Positions 32,767 through 39,756 of a stretch of 51,487 nt of DNA are shown piece by piece. Each line of letters begins with the position of its first letter. The first letter of the stretch is position 1. Where the stretch lies: IMG/VR virus record IMGVR_UViG_3300027896_000059, positions 1 to 51,487 of that record; one strand, 5' to 3'. The notes beneath the pieces are model-generated. The model was given only the letters and a program-made list of their open reading frames with translations. It was not told the DNA's origin and ran no database searches. The stretch comes from a virus. The position numbers and the translations under genes are program-made.

Positions 32767-33345
32767 CTAGTCGGCCAGCTCTTCATCTATTGCGCCGGCC
32801 TTGGAAGAGTCCTCTATTCTGGCAGGAGTGACATCTATCACCTCGCCCTGCTGTAAGACATGGCCTTGCGCGCTACTCGCGTCCTTCCCGAACTGGATGA
32901 TAAACGCAAACGGATTCAACGCCTGAGGTGACCTATCGCTATAGAAGTCTCCAGCGATCTTACTATCCAACTCAATGGCCTTCAGCTTATCTACTGCCTT
33001 AACCTTCCTACTGCTTCCCTCCTTGCCCTCAGAGAACGTCACCTCTTGCGCTAGGTCGCTCGCCTCAGTAATCTCTCCAACTGGCGTCCTAACTGCTCGA
33101 GCTAAATAGGCGCGCTTTTCAGCCATTGAAAGCACATCTTTCGAGAAGGATTTCTCTCTAAGTTTGGAAACATAGGAAGCAACCCTGTCTTGTTTCAGCA
33201 TCTTGCACCCATAACTTCCGTAGTCTTCGCTCTTTTGACTTTTGAAGTTATAGCCAGCTCTTCTAACAGATTCGGCGATGCTCATACCGCGAGTTGCGTA
33301 GTTGTCGCAAAACTTCTTTTGTCTCGTGTTTAGTGGTCTGCTCAT
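32767..33345 (-). CDS. terS: Terminase small subunit
   Basis: The 192-residue product opens with the helix-turn-helix region of the Terminase_2 family: 'LNTRQKKFCDNYATRG' then SIAESVRRAGY, with a later conserved helix around 'LSMAEKRAYLARAV'. It would bind the packaging start site and form a ring with the large subunit. It is encoded on the opposite strand and about 5 kb from terL, an uncommon arrangement. It is not preceded by a Shine-Dalgarno sequence. The C-terminal tail is acidic. Confidence 0.8.
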   Translation of the reverse strand: MSRPLNTRQKKFCDNYATRGMSIAESVRRAGYNFKSQKSEDYGSYGCKMLKQDRVASYVSKLREKSFSKDVLSMAEKRAYLARAVRTPVGEITEASDLAQEVTFSEGKEGSSRKVKAVDKLKAIELDSKIAGDFYSDRSPQALNPFAFIIQFGKDASSAQGHVLQQGEVIDVTPARIEDSSKAGAIDEELAD

Positions 33346-33845
33346 AGTTGACGACTTTTACCTAGTAAATCAACCCTAGTCAATTCTCTTTGAATGCCAG
33401 CGGAGTTGCTCTGGATTTCAGAGTTGCCGTCATGTCGCTGGCTTGTCTTGCGACTTCGGTCGAGATGATCCGCTTTTCAGCGTCTCAAGATCTCTCCCTT
33501 CGCGCTTCGGTCATGGATTGAATTCTGGTGGTAGATAAAGGGAACTGATCAAACTGGAATCTCTCTCTAGCCTCGAGCCCTCAGCTCTCGGATTATAATG
33601 ATCTATTGTTTTCCTTGTCAATACAGAAGTGATTGTCTTGCATATATTCATTCTATTGCTTTGCCTTACAAGTGATAGAAAAGTATCTTGTCTTGCAATC
33701 TGTGACGCTTGGAAGCGCATGAATACAGGCTGAAAGAATATTGCACTTTCTTGTAAAAAGATGTTGCAAATGTTGAAAGGATATGGCATTATCTTCCTTG
33801 TCATAAAGACACCAACCAACCAACCAACCAAAAGGAGAAAACAGA
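33346..33845. promoter_or_regulatory. Control region before the early rightward block
   Basis: This 500-base gap has no convincing gene. It contains three exact copies of TTGTCTTGC (33443-33451, 33633-33641, 33688-33696) and two copies of TTCCTTGTCA, spaced irregularly. The left end includes dyad-like repeats of CTAGT/GTCAA. Regulator or replication-initiator binding is inferred from the repeats. Confidence 0.55.
33764..33792 (+). promoter_or_regulatory. Early promoter candidate
   Basis: TTGCAA (33764-33769), a 17-base spacer and CATTAT (33787-33792). The start codon at 33846 follows a leader with CCAA repeats and an AAAGGAG Shine-Dalgarno sequence, one of the few strong ones in this phage. 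Confidence 0.5.
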
Positions 33846-34238
33846 ATGAACGCGACAACTAAAGAAAACAATCATGCAATCGAGAACGGAAAAGGATGGA
33901 TGCAATCAATCATGGACTGGTCATCACTCTTGCTTGCTAGTGATGACGACATCAGGGAGGCGGCAATAAATGAGATGATGGAATCACCCTTGTCTGTTAC
34001 GGTGCGAGAAGGATGGAAAACGGCAGGAGGAGAGTCTGATCTTGAAAATTTTCAGATCCTACTTTCTACAGGAGGCCCTGCTTTGCGTATTGTTGGAGAT
34101 ATTGGCCATCACAATCAGCCAGAAAATCCCGTTTTACAATGGCAAGACTGGGGAACACCTTGGACTGAATATGTTACCACGCACGAAGAAGATGAAGCTC
34201 TTCTTACATATTGTCAGCAATTCTACTTTGGAGAGTAA
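33846..34238 (+). CDS. First early gene product (130 residues)
   Basis: The start has a clear AAAGGAG ribosome site, preceded by five-fold CCAA repeats. The protein is acidic with Trp-rich C-terminal segments (LQWQDWGTPWTEY) and no Cys except one near the end. Early first genes of lytic phages often counter host functions. Here that is only a guess based on position and expression signals. No family was recognised. Confidence 0.65.
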   Translation: MNATTKENNHAIENGKGWMQSIMDWSSLLLASDDDIREAAINEMMESPLSVTVREGWKTAGGESDLENFQILLSTGGPALRIVGDIGHHNQPENPVLQWQDWGTPWTEYVTTHEEDEALLTYCQQFYFGE

Positions 34239-34240
34239 TC

Positions 34241-34384
34241 ATGCGCCCTCACACCTCACCATCTCCCGCCCTTGTCGAGTATCGCCAAGAGAAGCATGAC
34301 CGCCATGTCACTCAGTTCTTGGCCTCGTGCATAGTCATTGCCTTCCTTTTCTTGATCCTTACCGCATTAATCTTCAACTCCTAA
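34241..34384 (+). CDS. Small membrane protein (47 residues)
   Basis: The ATG at 34241 follows a GGAGAG ribosome site. The product has a basic N-terminal half and one hydrophobic segment at about residues 27-46, with the C-terminus at the membrane. It lies two bases after the first early gene, in the same unit. Confidence 0.6.
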   Translation: MRPHTSPSPALVEYRQEKHDRHVTQFLASCIVIAFLFLILTALIFNS

Positions 34385-34388
34385 AAAT

Positions 34389-34856
34389 ATGAAACTTGAA
34401 ATCTCTCCCATGCCTTTTACGCTTCCCCACCCTTCTCCTTACAAATTAGGGGAGGGGATTGTCATGTCAAAAATGATGGACAACTTGCGACACATTGAAA
34501 AAGCCCTGCAAAAACAAGGACTGACACAATGTAGAAATTGCAACGAGATCACCCCTTTTTCATCCCTTGGAATCGGCGGAGTATGCGAAAAGTGCTGGAT
34601 TGAAGATGAAACCCTTTACGATGCAGACTTCTCAGCTCTTACGGATCACGAAATCATAAGGCATTTAAGGAAACTGCCTTTGTTTGCAGACATGGCAAGG
34701 AAAGATTCTGCCATTAAAAAGGAAAACCCATCCCACAAATTTTCTCCAAACCATAACTTCATGCTTCGGGAGTCCTATCTTGGAATTTTCTCAAAGTTCG
34801 ACAGAGAAGGTCGTTTTCGCTGGAGTAGCGAAAAGGGAGTTTATGAGAAACTCTAA
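34389..34856 (+). CDS. Zinc-finger-type early protein (155 residues)
   Basis: Two CxxC pairs (CRNC and CEKC, near residues 48-69) form a probable zinc ribbon; the rest is helical and charged with a short 'FADMARKDSAIKKEN' stretch. The start at 34389 follows the AAAAATATG leader also seen at the next gene. An ATG at 34464 preceded by GGGGAGGGG is a strong alternative start (130 residues). Possibly nucleic-acid or RNA-polymerase binding. Confidence 0.55.
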   Translation: MKLEISPMPFTLPHPSPYKLGEGIVMSKMMDNLRHIEKALQKQGLTQCRNCNEITPFSSLGIGGVCEKCWIEDETLYDADFSALTDHEIIRHLRKLPLFADMARKDSAIKKENPSHKFSPNHNFMLRESYLGIFSKFDREGRFRWSSEKGVYEKL

Positions 34857-34905
34857 TTTATAAGTTTCTTTCCTTTTTCCTAGTCCTTGCATTCCTTCTA
34901 AAAAT

Positions 34906-35097
34906 ATGACCCTACGCACAGCACAAAAAGCCGCCAGCATTTACAACAGAGTCACAAACCCCCGTTTGCTCTTAAGCGATCACCAGCACCGATGCAGGAA
35001 CAAATTAGCCCAAAAAATGCGGCACTTCCTAGCCACTCACCCTTGTCAGGTAATCGAATGGGACAACGGAACACTTCACCCCATTCCTAATTTTTAA
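34906..35097 (+). CDS. Small early protein (63 residues)
   Basis: Basic, His/Arg-rich product with 'LSDHQHRCRNKLAQKM' in its middle. The start has the CTAAAAATATG-type leader and no Shine-Dalgarno sequence. It stands in a run of small early genes transcribed rightwards. No assignment. Confidence 0.5.
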   Translation: MTLRTAQKAASIYNRVTNPRLLLSDHQHRCRNKLAQKMRHFLATHPCQVIEWDNGTLHPIPNF

Positions 35098-35102
35098 ACT
35101 AT

Positions 35103-35234
35103 ATGGAAACCCCTACAACGGCCTCAGAACCGCAAGAAACCTTAGAAGAGATCATTCAAAAGATCCTTTTCCAGCTCGACACCATAAACGGACAGATTGA
35201 AGACATAAACTCCACCCTTAAATCCCTACAATGA
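35103..35234 (+). CDS. Small acidic helical protein (43 residues)
   Basis: A Glu/Thr/Pro-rich start is followed by a helix with Leu and Ile every three to four residues, suggesting a coiled coil. The stop overlaps the next start (ATGA). Supported by its fit in the overlapping chain. Confidence 0.5.
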   Translation: METPTTASEPQETLEEIIQKILFQLDTINGQIEDINSTLKSLQ

Positions 35235-35500
35235 AAACCCAAGAACAAATACAAAAAGAAACCGATCTTTTGCAAGATCAAATCCTGTCAGATCGAGACA
35301 AATACAGCAGAGGACACGCCACGGAAGACGCATTTAGATTTTGCAAAGATTGGCAAAGAATCCGAGCATACGACAGAGAAGCCGCTCTTTTTCTGGCCGT
35401 TGAAATTCTAAAAGATGCAGGATTTAATCGAATAGCGCACCTTGCTCTTCTCCATTACTTCGACGATGACGCAGAAAAAATACTTAAAAACCTAAAATAA
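35231..35500 (+). CDS. Early helical protein (89 residues)
   Basis: A charged helical protein with 'FCKDWQRIRAYDREAALFLA' near the middle and a Lys/Asp-rich end. The start overlaps the stop of the 43-residue gene. No known domain. Confidence 0.55.
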   Translation: MKTQEQIQKETDLLQDQILSDRDKYSRGHATEDAFRFCKDWQRIRAYDREAALFLAVEILKDAGFNRIAHLALLHYFDDDAEKILKNLK

Positions 35501-35511
35501 AGGAGCATTAA

Positions 35512-35655
35512 ATGAGCGCATATAACATCACATTAGAGGCCGCATTCTTAGGCTATTATATCACACCGAGACAAGCCCAAGAGATCGTTGCCATATTTAC
35601 GGGTGAAAACCTCCCAGACTTCCTTAGAAACTACCTTTCAGCATACGAATCTTAA
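35512..35655 (+). CDS. Small early protein (47 residues)
   Basis: ATG at 35512 with an AAGGAG ribosome site eight bases upstream. The product is hydrophobic-aromatic with 'LGYYITPRQAQEIVAIF', which may be a helix-turn-helix pair. It is too short for the usual ORF cut-off. It belongs to the early run. Confidence 0.5.
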   Translation: MSAYNITLEAAFLGYYITPRQAQEIVAIFTGENLPDFLRNYLSAYES

Positions 35656-35678
35656 CCACGAAAACTCATAAAAAACCA

Positions 35679-35819
35679 ATGACCACGCTAGAATTCACGG
35701 AAGAAGAAATGGAATTCCTACTTGAAATTGCACAGGCAGAATATGTTCGAGCAATGGAAAGTGAAAAATTCCAAAATGCAAAATTTATTGAAAAAATAAT
35801 CGAAACCCTAGGACAATAA
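35679..35819 (+). CDS. Small acidic early protein (46 residues)
   Basis: Begins in an A-rich leader (AAAAAACCA). The product is a single amphipathic helix rich in Glu. It lies 23 bases from the previous stop and four bases before the next gene. No function visible. Confidence 0.45.
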   Translation: MTTLEFTEEEMEFLLEIAQAEYVRAMESEKFQNAKFIEKIIETLGQ

Positions 35820-35823
35820 ACCA

Positions 35824-36078
35824 ATGACCACACAAACCGCCGCCGCACTAAAAGAAACCGCCGCCCTGATTGACAACATAGAACCGCTTTTATTTACCGA
35901 AATCAAACAATCAGAACATCATGGCTTGCCTACAATCAAAATCTCATTGGCTCGCGCAAAGGAAATACACCGAATGACAATCATCCTAGAGAAAAGGATT
36001 AAAAATATCTTTGCAACCGCCGCCGCCAACACTACAACAGACCGCCACCTCGATTCTATCTTCAACATCAACCAGTAA
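35824..36078 (+). CDS. Early helical protein with Ala clusters (84 residues)
   Basis: Contains three Ala-Ala(-Ala) clusters encoded by GCC repeats, including one near the start and one near residue 66. The central part has 'HHGLPTIKISLARAKEIHRM', helical. The start leader is AATAAACCA. It may be a coiled-coil or adaptor protein. It is not recognised. Confidence 0.5.
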   Translation: MTTQTAAALKETAALIDNIEPLLFTEIKQSEHHGLPTIKISLARAKEIHRMTIILEKRIKNIFATAAANTTTDRHLDSIFNINQ

Positions 36079-36091
36079 CACCGCCGCCGCT

Positions 36092-36277
36092 ATGAAAGTT
36101 TCTAAAATTTATACTTGCCCAGAATGCGAAACAGATATTGATCTCACCATAACCCTAGGAGATCCAATGTTTTTCAGTCCCGAAAAATGCCCTACCTGTG
36201 ACCATGAAATAGACAGCGAAGAAGTAGAGGACATAACAGAAGAAGATGAAGAATGGCAGAACCCTTTTTATAAATGA
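36092..36277 (+). CDS. Zinc-ribbon protein with acidic tail (61 residues)
   Basis: CPEC and CPTC pairs frame a beta hairpin as in TFIIB/RPB9-type ribbons, followed by a strongly acidic tail (DSEEVEDITEEDEEW). The ATG at 36092 follows a GCCGCCGCT run. It overlaps the next gene by ATGA. An acidic zinc ribbon could bind the host RNA polymerase or a nuclease. Confidence 0.55.
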   Translation: MKVSKIYTCPECETDIDLTITLGDPMFFSPEKCPTCDHEIDSEEVEDITEEDEEWQNPFYK

Positions 36278-36423
36278 AAGCAATATCCCTTCACCGATAC
36301 CTTTCCCATGATCAGGCAGGACACAAAGAATTCCTTTGCTGGTACTCATTCTTAAAACATCTAAAAACTAAAGGCCATCTTTTCAAAGAACCAAGAGTCA
36401 AGCATAAACTTTTTAGAAAATAA
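36274..36423 (+). CDS. Small basic protein (49 residues)
   Basis: Opened by the ATGA overlap with the zinc-ribbon gene. The product is His/Lys/Phe-rich with a 'FLCWYSFLKHLKTKGHLF' stretch. Its start and length fit the chain of small overlapping genes. No assignment. Confidence 0.5.
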   Translation: MKAISLHRYLSHDQAGHKEFLCWYSFLKHLKTKGHLFKEPRVKHKLFRK

Positions 36424-36474
36424 TCTTGCACCAACTTTCAGCCGATGCAATCATCACCTTCCAACTTTACAACT

Positions 36475-36666
36475 ATGACAACCGAAACACCAACCTACAT
36501 TGCAACCACCCCAGATACCGCCGCCGCCGAGAAAACAAACAGCTTCCTTGGCTTATACTTCCCGACCGATCTCAAAAACAAAGTGAAAGATGCCGCCGCC
36601 GCCGAGCGTCGATCCATGTCTCAGTATATGGTGATGGTGGTCGAGAAGCACTTTTCCAAAGCATGA
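36475..36666 (+). CDS. Ribbon-helix-helix-like protein (63 residues)
   Basis: A Ser/Thr/Pro-rich N-terminal tail is followed by 'FLGLYFPTDLKNKVKDAAAAERRS', which fits the beta strand, helix and turn of the Arc/CopG ribbon-helix-helix fold, then a C-terminal helix. The start at 36475 is favoured; an ATG ten codons upstream (36445) is possible. Such proteins bind operators, so this may control the early block. Confidence 0.65.
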   Translation: MTTETPTYIATTPDTAAAEKTNSFLGLYFPTDLKNKVKDAAAAERRSMSQYMVMVVEKHFSKA

Positions 36667-36749
36667 GTCCACGAATGATCGTCGCAGGAGTTTTGATATT
36701 CTTGCTTATCCTGATAGCTGTATTAACACTTCCGCCTCAACCAGTATGA
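36663..36749 (+). CDS. Very small membrane peptide (28 residues)
   Basis: The stop of the ribbon-helix-helix gene overlaps its ATG (ATGA). The peptide is almost entirely one hydrophobic segment (VAGVLIFLLILIAVLTL) and ends Pro-Pro-Gln-Pro-Val. It resembles small phage peptides that act at the membrane. Confidence 0.45.
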   Translation: MSPRMIVAGVLIFLLILIAVLTLPPQPV

Positions 36750-36895
36750 AACCAAAAGGACTATACGCAAACATCCACGCAAAGCAGGAGCGCATTGCCA
36801 AGGGATCAGGCGAGAAGATGCGTAAAGTAGGTAGCAAAGGTGCGCCAACCGCCGCCGCTTTCCGTAAATCAGCAAAGACTGCCAAAAAGAAATAA
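36746..36895 (+). CDS. Conserved small basic phage protein, KGLYANIH-type (49 residues)
   Basis: The sequence begins Met-Lys-Pro-Lys-Gly-Leu-Tyr-Ala-Asn-Ile-His and continues with 'RIAKGSGEKMRKVGSKGAP', a pattern I know from many environmental phages, where it is found near a DUF6321 gene. The function is unknown; it is probably a nucleic-acid-bound or virion-packaged peptide. It overlaps the previous gene by four bases and is followed by a two-base gap to DUF6321. Confidence 0.7.
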   Translation: MKPKGLYANIHAKQERIAKGSGEKMRKVGSKGAPTAAAFRKSAKTAKKK

Positions 36896-36897
36896 CT

Positions 36898-37158
36898 ATG
36901 ACCGAAGCATGGACAAGAAAAGAAGGTAAGAATCCAAAGGGTGGCCTTAACGCCAAGGGTCGAGCATCATACAACAAGGCGCACGGAGGACATCTAAAGC
37001 CCCCTGCTCCGAATCCCAAGACCAAAGCAGAAGCAGGACGCAAATCCTCATTTTGCGCCAGGATGAAAGGAATGAAGTCAAAACTAACAAGCGCAAAGAC
37101 CGCAAAAGATCCAAATTCTCGCATCAACAAGTCTCTACGAGCTTGGAAATGCAAGTAA
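36898..37158 (+). CDS. DUF6321-like protein (86 residues)
   Basis: The N-terminal 'WTRKEGKNPKGGLNAKGRAS' and later 'SSFCARMKGMKSKLTS' with 'PNSRINKSLRAWKC' at the end match the domain of unknown function found in environmental phages. It is basic and Cys-poor. It lies right after its usual partner. The function is unknown. Confidence 0.75.
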   Translation: MTEAWTRKEGKNPKGGLNAKGRASYNKAHGGHLKPPAPNPKTKAEAGRKSSFCARMKGMKSKLTSAKTAKDPNSRINKSLRAWKCK

Positions 37159-37181
37159 CCAAAACAACAAACAACAACACC

Positions 37182-37355
37182 ATGTCAAACCTACAACAGC
37201 TAAACAGCCTAGCCCAAGACATCGCTCAGAGTCTTGGAACCATTGATCTTGATCTTCTCCAGAAGGTGCATGATCTCGTGACGGGAACCACCGCTTGCAC
37301 CAGCACTTGCACCAGCGAAACCGCCGCCGCTGAAACCGAAACAGCAGTTTCCTAA
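37182..37355 (+). CDS. Small helical protein (57 residues)
   Basis: The ATG at 37182 follows an AACAACAACACC leader; a start at 37149 would add 11 residues. The product is a Leu/Gln helix followed by a Thr/Cys/Ala-rich tail with GCC-encoded Ala triplets. The next gene starts on its stop (TAATG). No function. Confidence 0.45.
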   Translation: MSNLQQLNSLAQDIAQSLGTIDLDLLQKVHDLVTGTTACTSTCTSETAAAETETAVS

Positions 37356-37555
37356 TGCTAAAAGAGATAAAGGATTTGATCCGTACAAAGCTACAGACCA
37401 AACCCCAACTAAACCACACCCTAATCGAAACCACAAAAATGAAAAAGACCACCGCAAAAAAAGTGATGTCTGAGGCCAAGGGAAAACCCATGACCAAGGG
37501 CAAGAAAATGGATTCCAAGAGCATGCCTAAGAAGGGCATGAAGAAGGGATACTAA
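37355..37555 (+). CDS. Small highly basic protein (66 residues)
   Basis: Opened by a TAATG overlap. From about residue 29 the sequence is Lys/Gly/Met/Ser-rich with repeated 'KG(K/M)' turns, suggesting a DNA-binding, histone-like tail. An internal ATG at 37439 gives a 38-residue alternative. It is the last gene before the terminator at 37563. Confidence 0.5.
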   Translation: MLKEIKDLIRTKLQTKPQLNHTLIETTKMKKTTAKKVMSEAKGKPMTKGKKMDSKSMPKKGMKKGY

Positions 37556-37562
37556 AACAAAT

Positions 37563-37602
37563 GTGGCTAGGGAGCCATAAACAAACTCCCTAGCCACTTT
37601 TT
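37563..37602 (+). terminator. Strong intrinsic terminator
   Basis: GTGGCTAGGGAG (37563-37574) and CTCCCTAGCCAC (37586-37597) form a perfect 12-bp stem with an 11-base loop, followed by TTTTT. It ends the early small-gene block. Confidence 0.9.
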
Positions 37603-37605
37603 AGT

Positions 37606-37629
37606 CACAGCAACCACGCAAGCAACCAC
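37606..37629 (+). promoter_or_regulatory. CA-rich translation leader with AGCAACCAC repeats
   Basis: Two copies of AGCAACCAC lie just before the ATG at 37630. The same element, also twice, precedes 40624, and once precedes the minus-strand start at 46151. It replaces a Shine-Dalgarno sequence. Confidence 0.6.
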
Positions 37630-38292
37630 ATGAACAATACTGAAATCACACCCGATAGTCAACTGAACGCCTCATTTGTTAAAGCACTTGGGGAATTAAG
37701 GAATGTAGCAAAGAATGCAGTAAATCCGCACTTCCGTAACAGATACGCATCACTAGATGCCATTCTGGACGATGTTCGTCCTATTCTTGCCAACAATGGA
37801 CTTGGTATCTCTCAGGAGCCTATCTTTGAAGATGGAAAGGCTGGAGTAGTTACAAGGATTATCCACAAGTCAGGAGAGACAAGGGAAAGCAAGTTGATTT
37901 TACCTCTTAAGGATCAATCAGCACAAGGCGTAGGATCAGCTTTGACGTATGCAAAAAGGTACGCAATCAGTTCTGTGCTGATGATCGCCGCTGACGAAGA
38001 CGAGGATGGTGAGATTGCTTCTAAGCCAGCAGTAAAGATTGAAAAGCCAGTAGTTAAGAAGCAGGAACCTCAGAAAGCACCAGATCAAGAGGCTAAAGCA
38101 TCTCCAATAGATTCTCTAGCTTCTATGATGTGGGATGAAGAAGTATCAGATGCTCATGTCATTGAGTTTCTTATTGCCAATAAGGTTCCAGATGTAACAA
38201 GGAAGACTCTTATCACCGAGCTTCCAGATAAGGTAGTAGAACGCCTTGTCTCAGCATGGGATAAAGTTAAGGCATTCAAGCCAGCACTCTAA
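37630..38292 (+). CDS. erf: ERF-family single-strand annealing protein
   Basis: The 220-residue product shows the ERF signature in full: an N-terminal 'LGELRNVAKNA' and 'NRYASLDAILDDVRPIL' helix, the core GSALTYAKRYAISS (residues 102-115), and an acidic DEDEDGE (122-128). The C-terminal part (residues 140-220) is a Lys/Pro linker and a small helical domain. It anneals single DNA strands during recombination-dependent replication and repair. It heads the recombination block after a strong terminator and has the CA-rich leader. Confidence 0.85.
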   Translation: MNNTEITPDSQLNASFVKALGELRNVAKNAVNPHFRNRYASLDAILDDVRPILANNGLGISQEPIFEDGKAGVVTRIIHKSGETRESKLILPLKDQSAQGVGSALTYAKRYAISSVLMIAADEDEDGEIASKPAVKIEKPVVKKQEPQKAPDQEAKASPIDSLASMMWDEEVSDAHVIEFLIANKVPDVTRKTLITELPDKVVERLVSAWDKVKAFKPAL

Positions 38293-38293
38293 T

Positions 38294-38467
38294 ATGAAAA
38301 AAGATTCTATGACACACAACCTTCTTTGCGAAAAAGAAAGGCTTATTGAAATTGTTATTGATGCAATCAATGACAATATTCAGCAGGAAGATTTGATTGC
38401 TCTTGCAAACATGACTTCAAGCATGAATCAACAATGGGAAAATTATAAAAACGGAATGTTCAAATGA
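38294..38467 (+). CDS. Small helical protein in the recombination block (57 residues)
   Basis: The ATG at 38294 follows the ERF stop by one base. The product is a charged helix with Leu/Ile heptads and one Cys, ending in a Phe-Lys. It overlaps the nuclease gene by four bases (ATGA). It could link ERF and the nuclease. Confidence 0.5.
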   Translation: MKKDSMTHNLLCEKERLIEIVIDAINDNIQQEDLIALANMTSSMNQQWENYKNGMFK

Positions 38468-39534
38468 GCGACGAAAGAGACGGGAAACCTTCAGCAAGCG
38501 GTTTTAGCCGTCTTGCCTTATGTCCTGGTAGCTGGAACCTAGAGTCCACGCTACCAGATCAGGAGCCTAATCAATATATGACGCTAGGAACAGATGTTCA
38601 CTCTGTCCTAGCAGATCAAAAACCTTTTGAGGAACTATCCGAGGAGGGTCAAGAGATCGCCACACGATGCTTATCCGATTACTCTGATATGATCAGACAA
38701 CTTGATCTTGGAGAAAGGAATAAGGAAATCGTTGAGCAAAGATTCTGGTATGACGATTTGTTTTCTGGAGCTATTGATCGTATTGATTTTTTTGGAGATA
38801 CAGCAGTAGTAACAGACTACAAAACAGGACGCTCATCTCAGGGTAAGGCCGCAGAGAACCAACAGCTAAAGGCTTATGCCGTTCTTGTAAAAAACGCATT
38901 CCCAGAACTCAAGACCATCCTTGTAGCAATGATCCAACCGCTTGCAGGAGGCACTACCATTGCCGAATACAATGAAGGAGAGCTTGCCGCCGCTAAAGAC
39001 GAGATCCTTGACATCGTAAATGCTTCACTAAAGCAGGATGCTCCTAGAATTCCTTCGCCTAACGCTTGTAAGTGGTGTCGCGCTAAAGGTGTATGTCCAG
39101 ACGCTTATGGCAACTCTCAGGCCGCCGTCACAACGCTACAGGTAGCCTCTAGCGTATCAGTATCAACTCTTTCCAATGAGGAACTTGCATCCTTAGATGC
39201 TAAGTCTCTTGTAGTAGAGGATTTTATTGAGGAGATCCGAAAAGAACTCAAGTTACGTCTAATCTCAGGAGCGCAAATTGCTGGATATTCACTATCAAAA
39301 GGACGTACAACTAGGAATGTATCAGATAACGCCGCCGCTATATCTGCTCTTTCTAGCGTTCTGTCACAAGATGCTATCCTTGATTGTGCAAAGATTAGCG
39401 TATCATCACTTGAGAAAGCATACGGAAAAGCAAAGGGAGTTAAGGGAAAGGATGCGAAGGCCGCACTTGATGATCTACTTGGATGGATCATCGAAACCAA
39501 GGAATCAGAACCATCTATCCAACGTGACAGATAA
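38464..39534 (+). CDS. RecB-like PD-(D/E)XK exonuclease, DUF2800-type
   Basis: In 356 residues the nuclease elements occur in order: a His in GTDVHSVL (His46), GAIDRID (Asp105), the DYKTG core (Asp118/Lys120) and a QQLKAY helix. A four-Cys pattern (Cys20 with Cys202, Cys205 and Cys211) resembles the iron-sulfur clusters of AddB/Cas4-type nucleases. With ERF and the SSB-like gene it would make 3' single strands for annealing. The C-terminal 150 residues are a helical domain of unknown role. Confidence 0.8.
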   Translation: MSDERDGKPSASGFSRLALCPGSWNLESTLPDQEPNQYMTLGTDVHSVLADQKPFEELSEEGQEIATRCLSDYSDMIRQLDLGERNKEIVEQRFWYDDLFSGAIDRIDFFGDTAVVTDYKTGRSSQGKAAENQQLKAYAVLVKNAFPELKTILVAMIQPLAGGTTIAEYNEGELAAAKDEILDIVNASLKQDAPRIPSPNACKWCRAKGVCPDAYGNSQAAVTTLQVASSVSVSTLSNEELASLDAKSLVVEDFIEEIRKELKLRLISGAQIAGYSLSKGRTTRNVSDNAAAISALSSVLSQDAILDCAKISVSSLEKAYGKAKGVKGKDAKAALDDLLGWIIETKESEPSIQRDR

Positions 39535-39739
39535 TGAATACCCAGAAGATGCAAGAGCGTTATGGATTCAATTCAAAGGCCGTGAGTTTATTGTCATGTA
39601 TCACCCTGGTAAGTATTTTGCTTATCCCGTTGACAATGGCACGATCACGCAAAAAGAACTACAGAACCTTTTCCGTTATTTAGTACGAGAAGGATTCATT
39701 AACGAAGACGATAAACACACACCATACCAACCGCAGTAA
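39524..39739 (+). CDS. Hypothetical protein (71 residues), GTG start
   Basis: The frame is open far upstream, but a GTG at 39524 gives a compact protein overlapping the nuclease by 11 bases; an ATG at 39470 is the alternative. The product contains 'LWIQFKGREFIVMYHPGKYFAY', a beta-strand pair, and an acidic end. No domain is recognised. Confidence 0.5.
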   Translation: MTDNEYPEDARALWIQFKGREFIVMYHPGKYFAYPVDNGTITQKELQNLFRYLVREGFINEDDKHTPYQPQ

Positions 39740-39756
39740 ACCAACAAAAACCAAAA

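Noticed and set aside
32614-32856. Plus-strand frame spanning the GC-rich gap and terS end
   Set aside because: Antisense of terS plus repeats; no likely domain.
33511-33871. Two minus-strand frames in the early control region
   Set aside because: They overlap the promoter, repeats and ribosome site of the early operon and read like translated non-coding sequence.
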